Notes: generated from the sequence alone by a model not told the origin. A stretch of 42,750 nt of DNA from Clostridia bacterium (GCA_017397765.1 JAFQIB010000087.1:1-42750), one strand, 5' to 3'; positions 15,002-23,631 are shown, counted from the first letter of the stretch. Translations and numbers: made by a program.

Positions 15002-16174
15002 TCAGAGCCGGACCGGGGTGACGTAGCAGACCTCGATGCCGGCGCTCTGCAGCTGGAAGATCAGCGGCAGCTTCGCCTCGTCCTGCGGATCAAAGGTAAT
15101 CAGGTACAGCCGCAGGCAGGGGCCCATGCGCCGCATGGAGATCATCACATCCACCATCCGGGAATTGAGACGGGCGCTCACCACCACCGTACAGCCGACC
15201 TTGCGCATGCGGCGCAGCTCCATGATGAGCATCCGGTCAAACTTGTCCGGGGCGGAGAAATCCACCCGGGCCAGCGCCTCCAGGATGACCGGCATGCCCA
15301 TGCCCTTGTCCAGCTCGATGGGATGATCGCCGTGGATGGGCAGCTTGGCCGGATGATCGGTCTGAATGTTCTGCTGCATGACGGAGGCTGCAGTTTCCAG
15401 CAGCGCATCCCGCAGGTCCTGCTGAGCAACCTCATCACTGGTCCGCGGCGGTCTGGAGCAGTCCAGCAGCACCAGCGCATCCGGCATCACCGGCGCTTCA
15501 AAGCGACGCACCATCAGCTCCTGCTTGCGCATGGACAGCTTCCAGTGGATCTTCTTCATCGCATCGCCCTGCTGATAGGTGCGCACCTCCGCCGGGCTGG
15601 TGATATCCTCCGAGGCCCGGGCCATGCTTTCCGCGCCGGAATCCCCCGCCGCATAAGTCAGCTCGCCCACGTCAAAGGGCTGCGGCAGCACGATCAGCTC
15701 GCCGCCCCGGATCATCGGTTCCTTCTCTACCGTAAATATCCCCAGCAGATCGCTGAGGATCACCCGCTGTATGCCGGGGCTGGTGACGCCCACATGCGCA
15801 GCGTGGAACTGCAGCGTGATTTTCTGTCCCCGCCCGGTCATGGTCATGGTCTGAGCCGGCCGGTCCGGCCCGGCGGAAAGCTCCGCCTCCATCGGCGCAA
15901 TGGGGATCAACCCCCGGTGCACCACGCCAAGCTCCAGCTCCACGTCCTCACCGCGCTGCACGGTGGTCTCCGTGAGCCGGGAGGTCACCGCCAGCGTCGC
16001 CGATGCATGCCATACACCCAGGAAGCCCAGCACGATCAGCGACCAGACGATCAGCGCCGCGCCCAGAAACATGGCGCTGCCCGTGGAAAGGGCCGCCACC
16101 GTCAGCGCCGCGCCAATGGTCAGCGGGAGGCCCAGCCGGCAGCGGATGCGCTCCATTTTCTGCCGCCTGCTCAT
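15002..16174 (-). CDS. DUF58 domain protein
   Basis: A 390-aa protein with two N-terminal hydrophobic segments (about 17-55), then a beta-rich region. The DUF58 core has the QQGDAMKKIHWKLSMRKQELMVRRFE motif, followed by a von Willebrand-like MPDALVLLDCS segment. DUF58 proteins accompany MoxR ATPases and are thought to be clients or partners in assembling metal-dependent or envelope complexes. Its ATG overlaps the moxR stop by four bases (ATGA), giving translational coupling. The transglutaminase gene follows after 48 bases with its own ribosome site. Confidence 0.88.
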   Translation of the reverse strand: MSRRQKMERIRCRLGLPLTIGAALTVAALSTGSAMFLGAALIVWSLIVLGFLGVWHASATLAVTSRLTETTVQRGEDVELELGVVHRGLIPIAPMEAELSAGPDRPAQTMTMTGRGQKITLQFHAAHVGVTSPGIQRVILSDLLGIFTVEKEPMIRGGELIVLPQPFDVGELTYAAGDSGAESMARASEDITSPAEVRTYQQGDAMKKIHWKLSMRKQELMVRRFEAPVMPDALVLLDCSRPPRTSDEVAQQDLRDALLETAASVMQQNIQTDHPAKLPIHGDHPIELDKGMGMPVILEALARVDFSAPDKFDRMLIMELRRMRKVGCTVVVSARLNSRMVDVMISMRRMGPCLRLYLITFDPQDEAKLPLIFQLQSAGIEVCYVTPVRL

Positions 16175-17121
16175 AGCTTCACCGGCACGGGCACGCTCTT
16201 GAGCACCTTCATAACCACGCTCTGGGCGGTCACGCCCTTCATGCGGCTTTCCGGGCTGAGCACCAGGCGGTGGGACAGCACCGGCAGCGCCATATGCTGC
16301 ACATCCTCCGGGATGATATAGTCCCGCCCGGCCAGCAGCGCACAGGCCTGCGCGCCATGGATGAGGGCGATGGCCGCACGGGTGGAGGCACCCAGGCTCA
16401 GCGCCGGCTCCTGACGGGTCGCTGCAGCCAGCGTCGCCACGTACATGCGCACCTCCGGCGAGCAGTACACCTGCTTCACCATCTCCTGCAGGGCCAGGAT
16501 ATCCTGCGCGGAGCAGACGGGCTCAATCGCCGCCATGGGCTTCACTGCACCGGAATAGCGCTCCAGCACGTCCATCTCCTGCTCCACCGTCGGATAGCCG
16601 ATGGAAATACGCAGAAAAAAGCGGTCCATCTGCGCCTCAGGCAGCGGATAAGTGCCCACAAACTCGCCGGGGTTCTGGGTTGCCAGCACCATGAAGGGCT
16701 TGGGCAGCGGATGGGTCACGCCGTCCACGGTCACCTGCTGCTCCTCCATGACCTCCAGCAGAGCGCTCTGCGTCTTGGGGCTGGTGCGGTTGATCTCGTC
16801 CGCCAGCACCACCTGCGCCATCACCGCGCCCTCCTTGTACTCCATTTCACCGGTCTTGAAATTGACCAGCGTGAAGCCGGTAACGTCCGAGGGCATGAGG
16901 TCGGGAGTGAACTGGATGCGGCGGAAGGAGCAGGCCAGCGATTTGGCCAGCGCCGAAGCCAGCGTCGTCTTGCCCACGCCCGGCACGTCCTCGATCAGAA
17001 CGTGTCCGTTGCACAAAAGGGCAATGAGGGCGTATTCCACCGCTTCCTCCTTGCCGACAATGACCTTGCCGATATTGTCAAGCAATGCGCCGATAATCCG
17101 GCGGGGCTGCTGCATCATCAT
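16171..17121 (-). CDS. MoxR family AAA+ ATPase
   Basis: Cytosolic AAA+ chaperone-like ATPase of the MoxR group, 316 aa. Walker A is GVGKTT at 48-53, Walker B VVLADEINR at 104-112, sensor 1 FMVLATQNP at 143-151, and the EAQMDRFFLR arginine-finger segment follows. The C-terminal AAA_lid carries LGASTRAAIALIHGAQACAL. It is the promoter-proximal gene of a moxR-DUF58-transglutaminase operon. Three consecutive ATG codons follow GGAGG, so the exact initiator is uncertain within two residues. Confidence 0.93.
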   Translation of the reverse strand: MMMQQPRRIIGALLDNIGKVIVGKEEAVEYALIALLCNGHVLIEDVPGVGKTTLASALAKSLACSFRRIQFTPDLMPSDVTGFTLVNFKTGEMEYKEGAVMAQVVLADEINRTSPKTQSALLEVMEEQQVTVDGVTHPLPKPFMVLATQNPGEFVGTYPLPEAQMDRFFLRISIGYPTVEQEMDVLERYSGAVKPMAAIEPVCSAQDILALQEMVKQVYCSPEVRMYVATLAAATRQEPALSLGASTRAAIALIHGAQACALLAGRDYIIPEDVQHMALPVLSHRLVLSPESRMKGVTAQSVVMKVLKSVPVPVKL

Positions 17122-17172
17122 GGTGCCTCCTGCATTGTTTCCGAATTCTGTCGGGATATGCCGACTTGTATT

Positions 17173-17201
17173 AGTATACCCTGATTCTCAGAATAAATCA
17201 A
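17173..17201 (-). promoter_or_regulatory. Promoter of the moxR operon
   Basis: TTGATT (17196-17201) and TATACT (17173-17178) on the minus strand are separated by 17 bases, about 50 bases upstream of the moxR start. Confidence 0.7.
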
Positions 17202-17248
17202 GCAAAAGCCATACATCCGTTATAAAACCGTCACATGCACAGCAAAAG

Positions 17249-17591
17249 AGGAGGCTTTCGCCTCCTCACTGCGTGTCGAAAAAGTGCTTTGGGCACTTTT
17301 TCGAGGATTGCACTCCGTCGCTGGTCGGGCCTGAAAGGCCCTCCCGGCCGCTCCTCCGTGTAAGGAATGTTTTCGGCGGTTCGAGGGAGGACTTCAGTCC
17401 GACTAGCTCGGTCAACAGTTCTGTTGACCGAGCGTAGCCACCACACAGCATTGGCTGTGTGATGGCCGAGGGGGAAAACGCCCCGCCCCGGCGGCAAAGC
17501 CCCCGGATACGATGACAGTCAGAGGGCCTGCGGGCCCTCCGACACCTCCAGGAGTTTTTTGACAATCTGAAAGGAGGCTTTCGCCTCCTCA
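17249..17591. repeat. 300-bp hairpin-dense element flanked by a 20-bp direct repeat
   Basis: The 466 bases between the moxR and GerMN genes contain no convincing gene. A 20-base sequence, AGGAGGCTTTCGCCTCCTCA, occurs at 17249-17268 and again at 17572-17591; each copy is itself a hairpin. The right copy includes the stop codon of the GerMN gene. The 303 bases between carry perfect hairpins at 17278-17302 (10 bp), 17406-17433 (13 bp, GCTCGGTCAACAG) , 17442-17461 (8 bp) and 17522-17539 (7 bp). Frames of 88 and 99 codons across it look like readings of palindromes. A sequence CCGAGCGTAGCC follows the 13-bp palindrome and nearly matches CCGAGCGAAGCC in the nfnB insertion. I read it as a mobile or amplified intergenic repeat. 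Confidence 0.65.
17572..17591 (-). terminator. Terminator hairpin of the GerMN gene
   Basis: On the minus strand GGAGGC-GAAA-GCCTCC starts directly at the stop codon and is followed by TTTC, then TTGTCAAAAAACTCC. It is a compact GNRA-type hairpin. The U-run is short, so termination is plausible but not certain. It is the right copy of the 20-base repeat. Confidence 0.5.
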
Positions 17592-18650
17592 GTCGATCTC
17601 GATCACACCGGGATACTGGGCCATCACCTCCTCCGCACTGTTGACCCAGGTGGTGGCCGTCTGGGGTTCTGGATGGAAGGGCTCGCCCTCCACCAGGATG
17701 GAGACCTGCTTCACCCCCGGGAACTGGCTGGCCGTATAGATGACTGCCTGCACCGCCTGATGCCCGCCGTCGCTTTCCTGGGCAACGGCAGCAAATTCCC
17801 TGGTAAAGTCAATGGTGGCCACGCCGTTTTTGATCTTCACGGACTTCACGCCGCATTTGCCGGGAATGGGGCATTCCAGGCCGGAGTCCGTCTTCGGGCC
17901 CTTGGCCAGCTCCAGGATGGCCGTGGGCAGATCCGCAGGGGAAAACACCGTGCGGGTCACCGGCACCAGCATCCGTCCGCTGGCAGAGGGGAAGTACAGC
18001 TGCACCGCATCCGCGTTGGCGGAATCGGAGAAGGTGGCGACCGATTCCAGGTTCACCGAGTCCTGGGTGAACACGCCGGACACATCGGTGCCGTGGGTCA
18101 GCTGGGAGCGCTTCTGCCCGTCAAAGAGGAAGCTGACCTCCTCCACCGTTTCAAACCCGCACAGCGCCGCTGCCACGCCCTGCACCATCAGCAGCTCCTC
18201 CTCCGCAGAGGCACAGGAGAGTGACTCCTCGCTCAGATCCACCCGGGCCTTGCCGCCGGCAATGTCCAGATCAATGGAAACGCCCTCCGGGATCACGTTG
18301 CTCAACCCCATCCGGGCAGCGGCAAGATCATTCTCCGAGGATTCCACCATCAGCGCCAGGGTCGCCTTGGCAATGCCGTCCTGCATGGGGATCTGCCGCG
18401 TGACCGGCACGAGATACCCGTCTCCATCCTCATACCAGCAGATCGTGGAGACCATTTCCACGCTGTCCGTCTGTGCTGCGGCGGGTGCGCTCACCGGCGG
18501 GGCAGCATAAACCATGGTCGTCTCCGCCTCCTCGCCGCCCCGCAGCGCCAGCACGACGACCAGCGCCGCCGCGCCCACGATCAGCAGCCGCTCCATATCC
18601 ACCCGGCGGGGCAGCTTCGCCTTCCACTTCGTCATGTCGGGGAATTTCAT
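17589..18650 (-). CDS. GerMN domain protein (two GerM domains)
   Basis: A 353-aa protein with one N-terminal transmembrane segment (about 21-37, LLIVGAAALVVVLALRG) and two GerMN domains. The first covers about 75-195 (LVPVTRQIPMQDGIAKATLALMVES... GGKARVDLSEE...EVSFLFDGQ) and the second about 220-330 (MLVPVTRTVFSPADLPTAILELAKGP... NGVATIDFTREFAAV...KQVSILVEGE). In spore formers GerM is an envelope protein of the forespore needed for stable assembly of the mother-cell channel and for germination. The domain also occurs outside sporulation, so the role here is inferred. Start ATG 18650 follows AAGGAGGCGG. It is divergent from rqcH. Confidence 0.88.
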   Translation of the reverse strand: MKFPDMTKWKAKLPRRVDMERLLIVGAAALVVVLALRGGEEAETTMVYAAPPVSAPAAAQTDSVEMVSTICWYEDGDGYLVPVTRQIPMQDGIAKATLALMVESSENDLAAARMGLSNVIPEGVSIDLDIAGGKARVDLSEESLSCASAEEELLMVQGVAAALCGFETVEEVSFLFDGQKRSQLTHGTDVSGVFTQDSVNLESVATFSDSANADAVQLYFPSASGRMLVPVTRTVFSPADLPTAILELAKGPKTDSGLECPIPGKCGVKSVKIKNGVATIDFTREFAAVAQESDGGHQAVQAVIYTASQFPGVKQVSILVEGEPFHPEPQTATTWVNSAEEVMAQYPGVIEID

Positions 18651-18760
18651 ATCATCCGCCTCCTTGTCCGTTTATCGGCTGGTTGAGGATACGAGGCGGA
18701 GGAAGAAATTATGTATGCCGTCACGCCGAATTCCACCGTCCCCGGACGGCAGCCTGCGGC

Positions 18761-18789
18761 TTGCAATTGTCCCTGCAATCCGCTATAAT
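18761..18789 (+). promoter_or_regulatory. Promoter of rqcH
   Basis: TTGCAA (18761-18766) and a consensus TATAAT (18784-18789) are separated by exactly 17 bases, 33 bases before the rqcH start codon. Confidence 0.85.
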
Positions 18790-18822
18790 GAAGCAGACTA
18801 TCACGAAAGGAGGCCTTTTCCC

Positions 18823-20565
18823 ATGCCTATGGACGGCCTCATCCTGGGCTTTACCGCCCGGGAGATCGACCGCTGCATCGCCGGCGGACGCATTGACAAG
18901 ATCACCCAGCCCGAAAAGGACGCCATCGTCCTGCTCGTGCGCGCTGGCTCCACCAACTACAAGCTGCTCCTGTGCGCCTCGCCCAACAATGCGCGGCTGC
19001 ACTTCACCAACCAGAGCTTCTCCAACCCGCTGGAGCCCCCCATGTTCTGCATGCTGCTGCGCAAGCAGCTGATGTTCGGGCGGGTGACGGCGGTGCGCCA
19101 GATCGCCGGTGACCGCGTCATCCACATCGATATCGACACGGTGGACGAAATGGGCGACCATGTGCTCCGGCGGCTGATCCTGGAGATCATGGGGCGGCAC
19201 TCCAACCTGATCCTCACCGACGGCGAGGGCCGCATTCTGGAGGCGGCGCGTCACGTCTCCCTGGACATGAGCCGGGTGCGTCAGGTGCAGCCCGGCCTCC
19301 CCTATCTGCCCCCGCCCGCCCAGGATAAGCTTGATCCGGCGGAGGTGACAACGGACGGACTGCTGACTGCCCTTCAGCGCGCCGGAGATGTGCCGCTGCA
19401 CAAGGCGCTGGCCGCCTCCGTCAGTGGCCTGTCCATGACCACCGCCAAGGAGCTGGCCTTCCGCGTGCTGGATCGCGGTGCAGACCGCAGCGAGGATCTG
19501 CCCGGCACAGCAGCGCGTCTGGCGGCTTTGCTTCAGCGCCTGCCGGAGATGACCGATCCCCGGGTGCTGCTGGATGACGACGGCGACCCAGCGGACGTTT
19601 TTGCCTTCCCCTACCTGATGTATCCGCTGGAGCATCAATCCCCCGCCCCGACGCTCTGCGCCGCGCTGGAGCGCTACTTCGGCACCCGCGACCGGCAGGA
19701 CCGGCTGAACCAGAAGTCCGCCTCCATGGTGAAGCTCCTCAAAACCCACATTGAGCGCTGCGAAAAGAAGCTGGCCCAGCAGGAGGAGGATCTCTCCAAC
19801 ACCGCCAAGCTGGAGGAGCTCCGGTTGATAGGCGAGCTCCTCAACGCCAACCTCTGGCAGCTGAAAAAGGGCCAGACGGAAGCGACCCTTTCCAACTTCT
19901 ACGATGAAGCCGGCGGCACGATCACCATCCCGCTGGATATCCAGCTGACCCCGGTGCAGAACGCCCAGCGCTACTTCAAGAAATATCAGAAGGCCCGCAC
20001 CACCCGGGAGATGGCAGCCCAGCAGCACGAAGAAACGCTGCGCGAGCTGGAATACCTCGAGGGCATGCTGCTGGACGTGGGCAAATGCGTGGGCGAGAGC
20101 GAGCTGGAGGAGATCCGGCAGGAGCTGGTCTCCACCGGCTATGTGAAAAAGACCGCCAGCCGCCGTCAGCAGCGGGCGCTGCCCAAATCCAAGCCCTATC
20201 ACTACCGCAGCACGGACGGCATCGACATCTTCGTGGGCAAGAACGCCGCGCAGAACGAGCGTCTCACCGGCGACGCCCGCCCCAATGAAATGTGGCTCCA
20301 TGCCAAGGACATGCCCGGCTCCCACGTCATCATCAAAGCCGAGGGCAGCATCCCGGATTCGACCCTCAGCCAGGCCGCAACGCTGGCCGCCTGGTACTCC
20401 AAGGGCCAGCATTCCTCCATGGTGCCCATCGACTACACCCTCAAGCGCTACGTCAAGAAGATCCCCGGCGGCGCCACCGGCATGGTCACCTACACCAACC
20501 AGAAAACCGCCTATATGACGGTTACGGAAGCGGACGTGAAGCAGATCACCCTGGTGGAAGGGTGA
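18823..20565 (+). CDS. rqcH: Rqc2 homolog RqcH (NFACT protein, formerly fibronectin-binding A)
   Basis: Ribosome-associated quality-control factor, 580 aa. RqcH binds obstructed 50S subunits carrying peptidyl-tRNA and recruits tRNA-Ala to add C-terminal alanine tails that mark stalled chains for degradation. The NFACT-N domain begins with the canonical MDGL start. The essential D97-R98 pair (IAGDRVIHI) is at its usual numbering. A central coiled coil (about 305-430) and a C-terminal NFACT-R domain (YHYRSTDGIDIFVGKNAAQNERLT, MWLHAKDMPGSHVII) complete it. Start 18823 has AAAGGAGG nine bases upstream; an ATG two codons later is possible. A repeat element follows the stop immediately. Confidence 0.95.
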   Translation: MPMDGLILGFTAREIDRCIAGGRIDKITQPEKDAIVLLVRAGSTNYKLLLCASPNNARLHFTNQSFSNPLEPPMFCMLLRKQLMFGRVTAVRQIAGDRVIHIDIDTVDEMGDHVLRRLILEIMGRHSNLILTDGEGRILEAARHVSLDMSRVRQVQPGLPYLPPPAQDKLDPAEVTTDGLLTALQRAGDVPLHKALAASVSGLSMTTAKELAFRVLDRGADRSEDLPGTAARLAALLQRLPEMTDPRVLLDDDGDPADVFAFPYLMYPLEHQSPAPTLCAALERYFGTRDRQDRLNQKSASMVKLLKTHIERCEKKLAQQEEDLSNTAKLEELRLIGELLNANLWQLKKGQTEATLSNFYDEAGGTITIPLDIQLTPVQNAQRYFKKYQKARTTREMAAQQHEETLRELEYLEGMLLDVGKCVGESELEEIRQELVSTGYVKKTASRRQQRALPKSKPYHYRSTDGIDIFVGKNAAQNERLTGDARPNEMWLHAKDMPGSHVIIKAEGSIPDSTLSQAATLAAWYSKGQHSSMVPIDYTLKRYVKKIPGGATGMVTYTNQKTAYMTVTEADVKQITLVEG

Positions 20566-20568
20566 TGG

Positions 20569-20812
20569 GGAATGCGGAATTCGGAATTCGGAATTCGGAA
20601 TTTATAGTGTGAGCTTTGTCTGCTTCACACGCAAAAACGGCGATGGAATTTGTCCTCGCCGTTTTGGGGTTCAGTATTTCAATTTTGAATTCGGGTTTAC
20701 TGTGTGAGCTTTGTCAGCTTCACACGCAAAAAACGGCGAGGGAATTTATCCTCGCCGTTTTGGGTTCAGTATCTCAATTCCGAATTCCGCATTCCGAATT
20801 CCGAATTATTCC
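20569..20812. repeat. Inverted-repeat element with tandem 95-base units
   Basis: The gap between rqcH and the convergent arsC/spx-like gene is almost wholly this element. Its ends are about 30-base imperfect inverted repeats built from GGAATTC/GGAATGC units (20569-20603 and 20776-20812). Inside are two direct copies of a 95-base unit starting at 20607 and 20702. Each has a GTGTGAGC...GCTTCACAC hairpin followed by a terminator-like hairpin; in the second copy AAAACGGCGAGG/CCTCGCCGTTTT (20730-20761) is a perfect 12-bp stem ending in T residues. The left end starts three bases after the rqcH stop, and the right end contains the stop codon of the minus-strand gene. It probably serves as a bidirectional terminator. 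The build resembles a MITE-like intergenic repeat. Confidence 0.75.
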
Positions 20813-21147
20813 TTCCATCCTTCCCAGACCTCCGGCTGATAGCCGATGGTGCATTTGCTGCCGTTGCGGACGATGGGGCTCTTGAGCAGCCAGGGGTATT
20901 CGATGATGTAGTCCCGCAGGACGCTGTCGATGCTGCAGTGGGCGGCAGGATGCTCAATGACCTTCTTGTCCTCCCGGTCAATCAGGCCGGCGAGGCCCAC
21001 GCCCTTGGCCATCACCTGCAGCTCGCGCTCGCCCAGCTTGTGCTTCTTCAGATCCATCACCTGCACCTTGATGCGGCGCTCTTTGAAGTAGCGTTCGGCC
21101 TTCTGCACGTCGAAATTCTTTTTGCTGATATAGAGCTGGATGTTCAT
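20806..21147 (-). CDS. ArsC/Spx-family protein lacking the active-site cysteine
   Basis: A 113-aa thioredoxin-fold protein of the arsenate reductase/Spx family. The framework is clear: NIQLYISKKN at the N-terminus, KAERYFKERRI, PWLLKSPIVRNGSK and the C-terminal TIGYQPEVWEGW. The redox Cys expected after KK (position 11 of the CxxC/CxxS site) is Asn, so classical arsenate reduction or an Spx disulfide switch is unlikely. A structural or regulatory role, as for non-redox Spx paralogues that contact RNA polymerase, is possible. Start 21147 has GGAGGCGG upstream and overlaps the dnaI-like stop by four bases. The longer frame to 21324 is a shadow of dnaI. Confidence 0.8.
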   Translation of the reverse strand: MNIQLYISKKNFDVQKAERYFKERRIKVQVMDLKKHKLGERELQVMAKGVGLAGLIDREDKKVIEHPAAHCSIDSVLRDYIIEYPWLLKSPIVRNGSKCTIGYQPEVWEGWKE

Positions 21148-22115
21148 GCATTCCGCCTCCGTACGTCCTCGCCAGCAAACTGGATCAGCCTGCACTGCAT
21201 GTTGTTCATCAGCCGGGAAGCAATGCGCTCGGTGTAACGGCGGCGCAGCTCGTCCTCCATCAGGTTGGTGGAGATGACCGTGCCCCGGCCCGCCAGCTGG
21301 CGCTCGTTGATCAGGTTGAACCACTGCACGATGGTAATGTTCTCCATCAGCGGCTCCGCGCCCATGTCGTCGATCATCAGCACGTCCGCCGCCATCAGCG
21401 TCTCCAGCTCCTCGCCGGCGCCGGTCATATACGCCTTGCGGGCGATTTCATGGAACTTGTACGCGCTGATCAGCAGCACATTGACGCCGCGCCGGATCAG
21501 CTGCTTCGCCATGGCGTGCATGAGGAAGGTCTTGCCCAGGCCGCTCTGACCCATGAGCAGCAGATTCTTCACCGGCACGTCAGGATAGTTCTCCGCATAC
21601 TGCCGGCAGGTCTTTTGGATGGCATTCATCAGTTCCCGCTGGGAATAGCCCTTGCCGGGCAGCTTCTCATCGCTGAAGAGCGTCAGATCGAAGGTATCAA
21701 AGGTCTGCTCCGTGCTTTCGGACAGGCCCATGCGCTTGTACATCCGGCGGTAAAAGGCCTGGTTGAAGCACTCGCAGCGCTCCCGGATGGGCTCGCCCAC
21801 ATAGCCGTCGTCCTTGCAGATGGGGCAGCGGCAAACCGGATCAAGATAATTCTCCGGGAAGCCACGGGCCTTGAGGAGCGATGAGATGCGGCGATTGAGC
21901 ACATCCATTTTCGCCGGGATATCCTCCGCGGCGGCGCTGCCGTTGAGAATCCCCAGCAGCGACCCCAGGATCAGGTTCTGCCGATCCTCCAGCAGCTGAC
22001 CGATCTCCGGGCAGGCCGCCTCCGCCTGCATGCGCCGCTGGGCGTTCTCCCGCTCATTTTCTGCCCGGCGCTGCTCGTACTCTGCGTGCAGCTCCTGCAA
22101 GATGGTATTACGCAT
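21144..22115 (-). CDS. DnaI/DnaC-like helicase loader ATPase
   Basis: Primosomal helicase loader, 323 aa. The N-terminal part is coiled-coil and helical, followed by a zinc-binding region with C95-x-C97-P-I-C100-KDDGYV and C114-E-C116-FNQ, as in DnaI. The AAA+ domain has Walker A GQSGLGKT at 189-196, Walker B VLMIDDMGAEP, sensor 1 TVISTNL and arginine finger RIASRL. It should load the replicative helicase DnaC onto single-stranded DNA, working with the DnaD-like protein encoded directly upstream. The ATG at 22115 lies within the end of the dnaD gene (8-base overlap), behind GAGGAG. Such coupling of dnaD-dnaI is a familiar Clostridia arrangement. Confidence 0.92.
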   Translation of the reverse strand: MRNTILQELHAEYEQRRAENERENAQRRMQAEAACPEIGQLLEDRQNLILGSLLGILNGSAAAEDIPAKMDVLNRRISSLLKARGFPENYLDPVCRCPICKDDGYVGEPIRERCECFNQAFYRRMYKRMGLSESTEQTFDTFDLTLFSDEKLPGKGYSQRELMNAIQKTCRQYAENYPDVPVKNLLLMGQSGLGKTFLMHAMAKQLIRRGVNVLLISAYKFHEIARKAYMTGAGEELETLMAADVLMIDDMGAEPLMENITIVQWFNLINERQLAGRGTVISTNLMEDELRRRYTERIASRLMNNMQCRLIQFAGEDVRRRNA

Positions 22116-23595
22116 CGCCGTTCTCCTCCTGCCATTGCTTCATCAGGGCGTCCATGGCGTCCTCGGTGTGGGCATATTCCCGCTGGGTGTACTGCTGCTG
22201 CTCCACGGTCTTGCCCGGGCGGGCAGCAGGCTTTTCGGGCTTGCTCTGCAGGGTCTGCAGATAGCTTTCCCGCTCCTGGCGGGCTGCCTCCAGGGTCGTC
22301 ACACCCTTGTCATGGAAGCGGGTCAGGAGGGTATGCAGGTAGGCCATCGGCTTTTCCTTGCCCATGGCCCAGGGAGCACAGGCCAGCACAAATGCCAGAT
22401 CATAGCCGTAGCCCGTCATCCACTGCTGCAGCAGACGGCGGTCGGCGGCATTGGGCTTCACCTTCACGCCCAGCGCATCGTACAGCGCCAGCAGATGGTC
22501 GTTCATGTGATCCACCTGCTTCATGTAGGCAGCCACGTCCTCCGCAGTTTCCAGCCCATTGCGCTTCCAGATTTTGAGGGTGGTCATCACGCCGTCAAAA
22601 TCCGCGCCGTGCCGGGCGCATTCCTTGCCGGCCATGAGGATGATACTGTCCGGATAGAGCGCCCGCATGTCGTTGTACACCGCGAGCGTCCCCTCGTTAG
22701 CGGTCACGTTGGGCAGCCGCATGACCTTGAGCAGCGCCTTGAGGGGGGCGGCAGCATCCGTCTCCTGCCGCAGGACAGAGCCCACGCCCTTCACCTTCTG
22801 TTCAGCTCGCAGGCGGCTCAGGATGCCGCCCAGATATGAGAAATTCGGCTCGCCCTTCACCGTCTCTGCGCAGGCAGCCAGAATATCCTCCTGGGAGAAG
22901 CCCCAGTCCACATGCCAGGTGCGGTACATGGCCTGCTCGTCCTCCGAGGGATAGCGGCGCTTGCCAAAGCGGCGGATGACCGCCCGGCTGCCGTCCCAGA
23001 CAGCCTTGTCCCGGCTGAGGATAACCTCCGCATCCTCCACGGATTCCGCCTTTTCCTCCGCCAGCATCGCCGCCCGCTTTTCAATGGTCTTGATGGCCAC
23101 ATTCTGCCCGTGCTGGGCAATCATCTCCCGGATGAGGTACAATACGACCTCTGCCGGCAGCCCCATTTCCTCCACCCACTCATAGCAGCGGCTCATCTCC
23201 GCCCCGTGCAGCCGGCGTTCGTTGCCGAAGAGCCCATACACCGCGGCGGCAAAATTCTCATATTCCTGATCCACCGGCACCGCGCCGCCGGTCAGGGTCA
23301 TCTGATGGATATTGACGTAGCGGAAGGCCGGCGGATGATCGGCAATCCGGCGTACCAGGCCCTTGCGCTCCCAGTGGCGGTAGGCAGTCAGCACCGCCTC
23401 CTCGGACAGGGACAGCTCCCGGGCCATCTGGGTGATGGTCATGCTCTGCTGGGGATGATGGCACTGCATCAGGCCATAGAGATACACTCTGACCGCATCG
23501 CCCGTGGCGGTGGGCAGGTATTCAAGAATAAACTGATTGTCCACCGGCGTTACGCCATAATAGGCGTACTGCTCATCAAAGCCGAACATGGGCAT
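22108..23595 (-). CDS. DnaD/DnaB-like replication initiation protein
   Basis: A 495-aa primosome component. Residues about 30-95 look like a winged-helix domain (MTITQMARELSLSEEAVLTAYRHWERKGLV). DnaD (DnaB_2) domains follow: EYENFAAAVYGLFGNERRLHGAEMSRCYEWVEEMGLPAEVVLYLIREM and later WHVDWGFSQEDILAACAETVKGEPNFSYLGGILSRL. The remainder is helical with a charged tail. In Bacillota, DnaD and DnaB remodel origin DNA after DnaA and deliver helicase with DnaI. Start 23595 has AAGGAGG nine bases upstream and a strong promoter (23632-23660). Operon order is dnaD-like, dnaI-like, arsC/spx-like. Confidence 0.88.
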   Translation of the reverse strand: MPMFGFDEQYAYYGVTPVDNQFILEYLPTATGDAVRVYLYGLMQCHHPQQSMTITQMARELSLSEEAVLTAYRHWERKGLVRRIADHPPAFRYVNIHQMTLTGGAVPVDQEYENFAAAVYGLFGNERRLHGAEMSRCYEWVEEMGLPAEVVLYLIREMIAQHGQNVAIKTIEKRAAMLAEEKAESVEDAEVILSRDKAVWDGSRAVIRRFGKRRYPSEDEQAMYRTWHVDWGFSQEDILAACAETVKGEPNFSYLGGILSRLRAEQKVKGVGSVLRQETDAAAPLKALLKVMRLPNVTANEGTLAVYNDMRALYPDSIILMAGKECARHGADFDGVMTTLKIWKRNGLETAEDVAAYMKQVDHMNDHLLALYDALGVKVKPNAADRRLLQQWMTGYGYDLAFVLACAPWAMGKEKPMAYLHTLLTRFHDKGVTTLEAARQERESYLQTLQSKPEKPAARPGKTVEQQQYTQREYAHTEDAMDALMKQWQEENGDA

Positions 23596-23631
23596 GCTTC
23601 AGGGCCTCCTTGCGCAATTGGGGTAAGGTAT

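Noticed and set aside
12971..16321. 1116-codon open frame on the plus strand
   Set aside because: It is antisense to the transglutaminase, DUF58 and moxR genes, all with clear motifs; Arg/His/Gln-rich translation without a recognisable fold.
17231..17565. 88- and 99-codon frames between moxR and the GerMN gene
   Set aside because: They run through palindromes in two overlapping frames and have no ribosome site; they reflect a repeat element.
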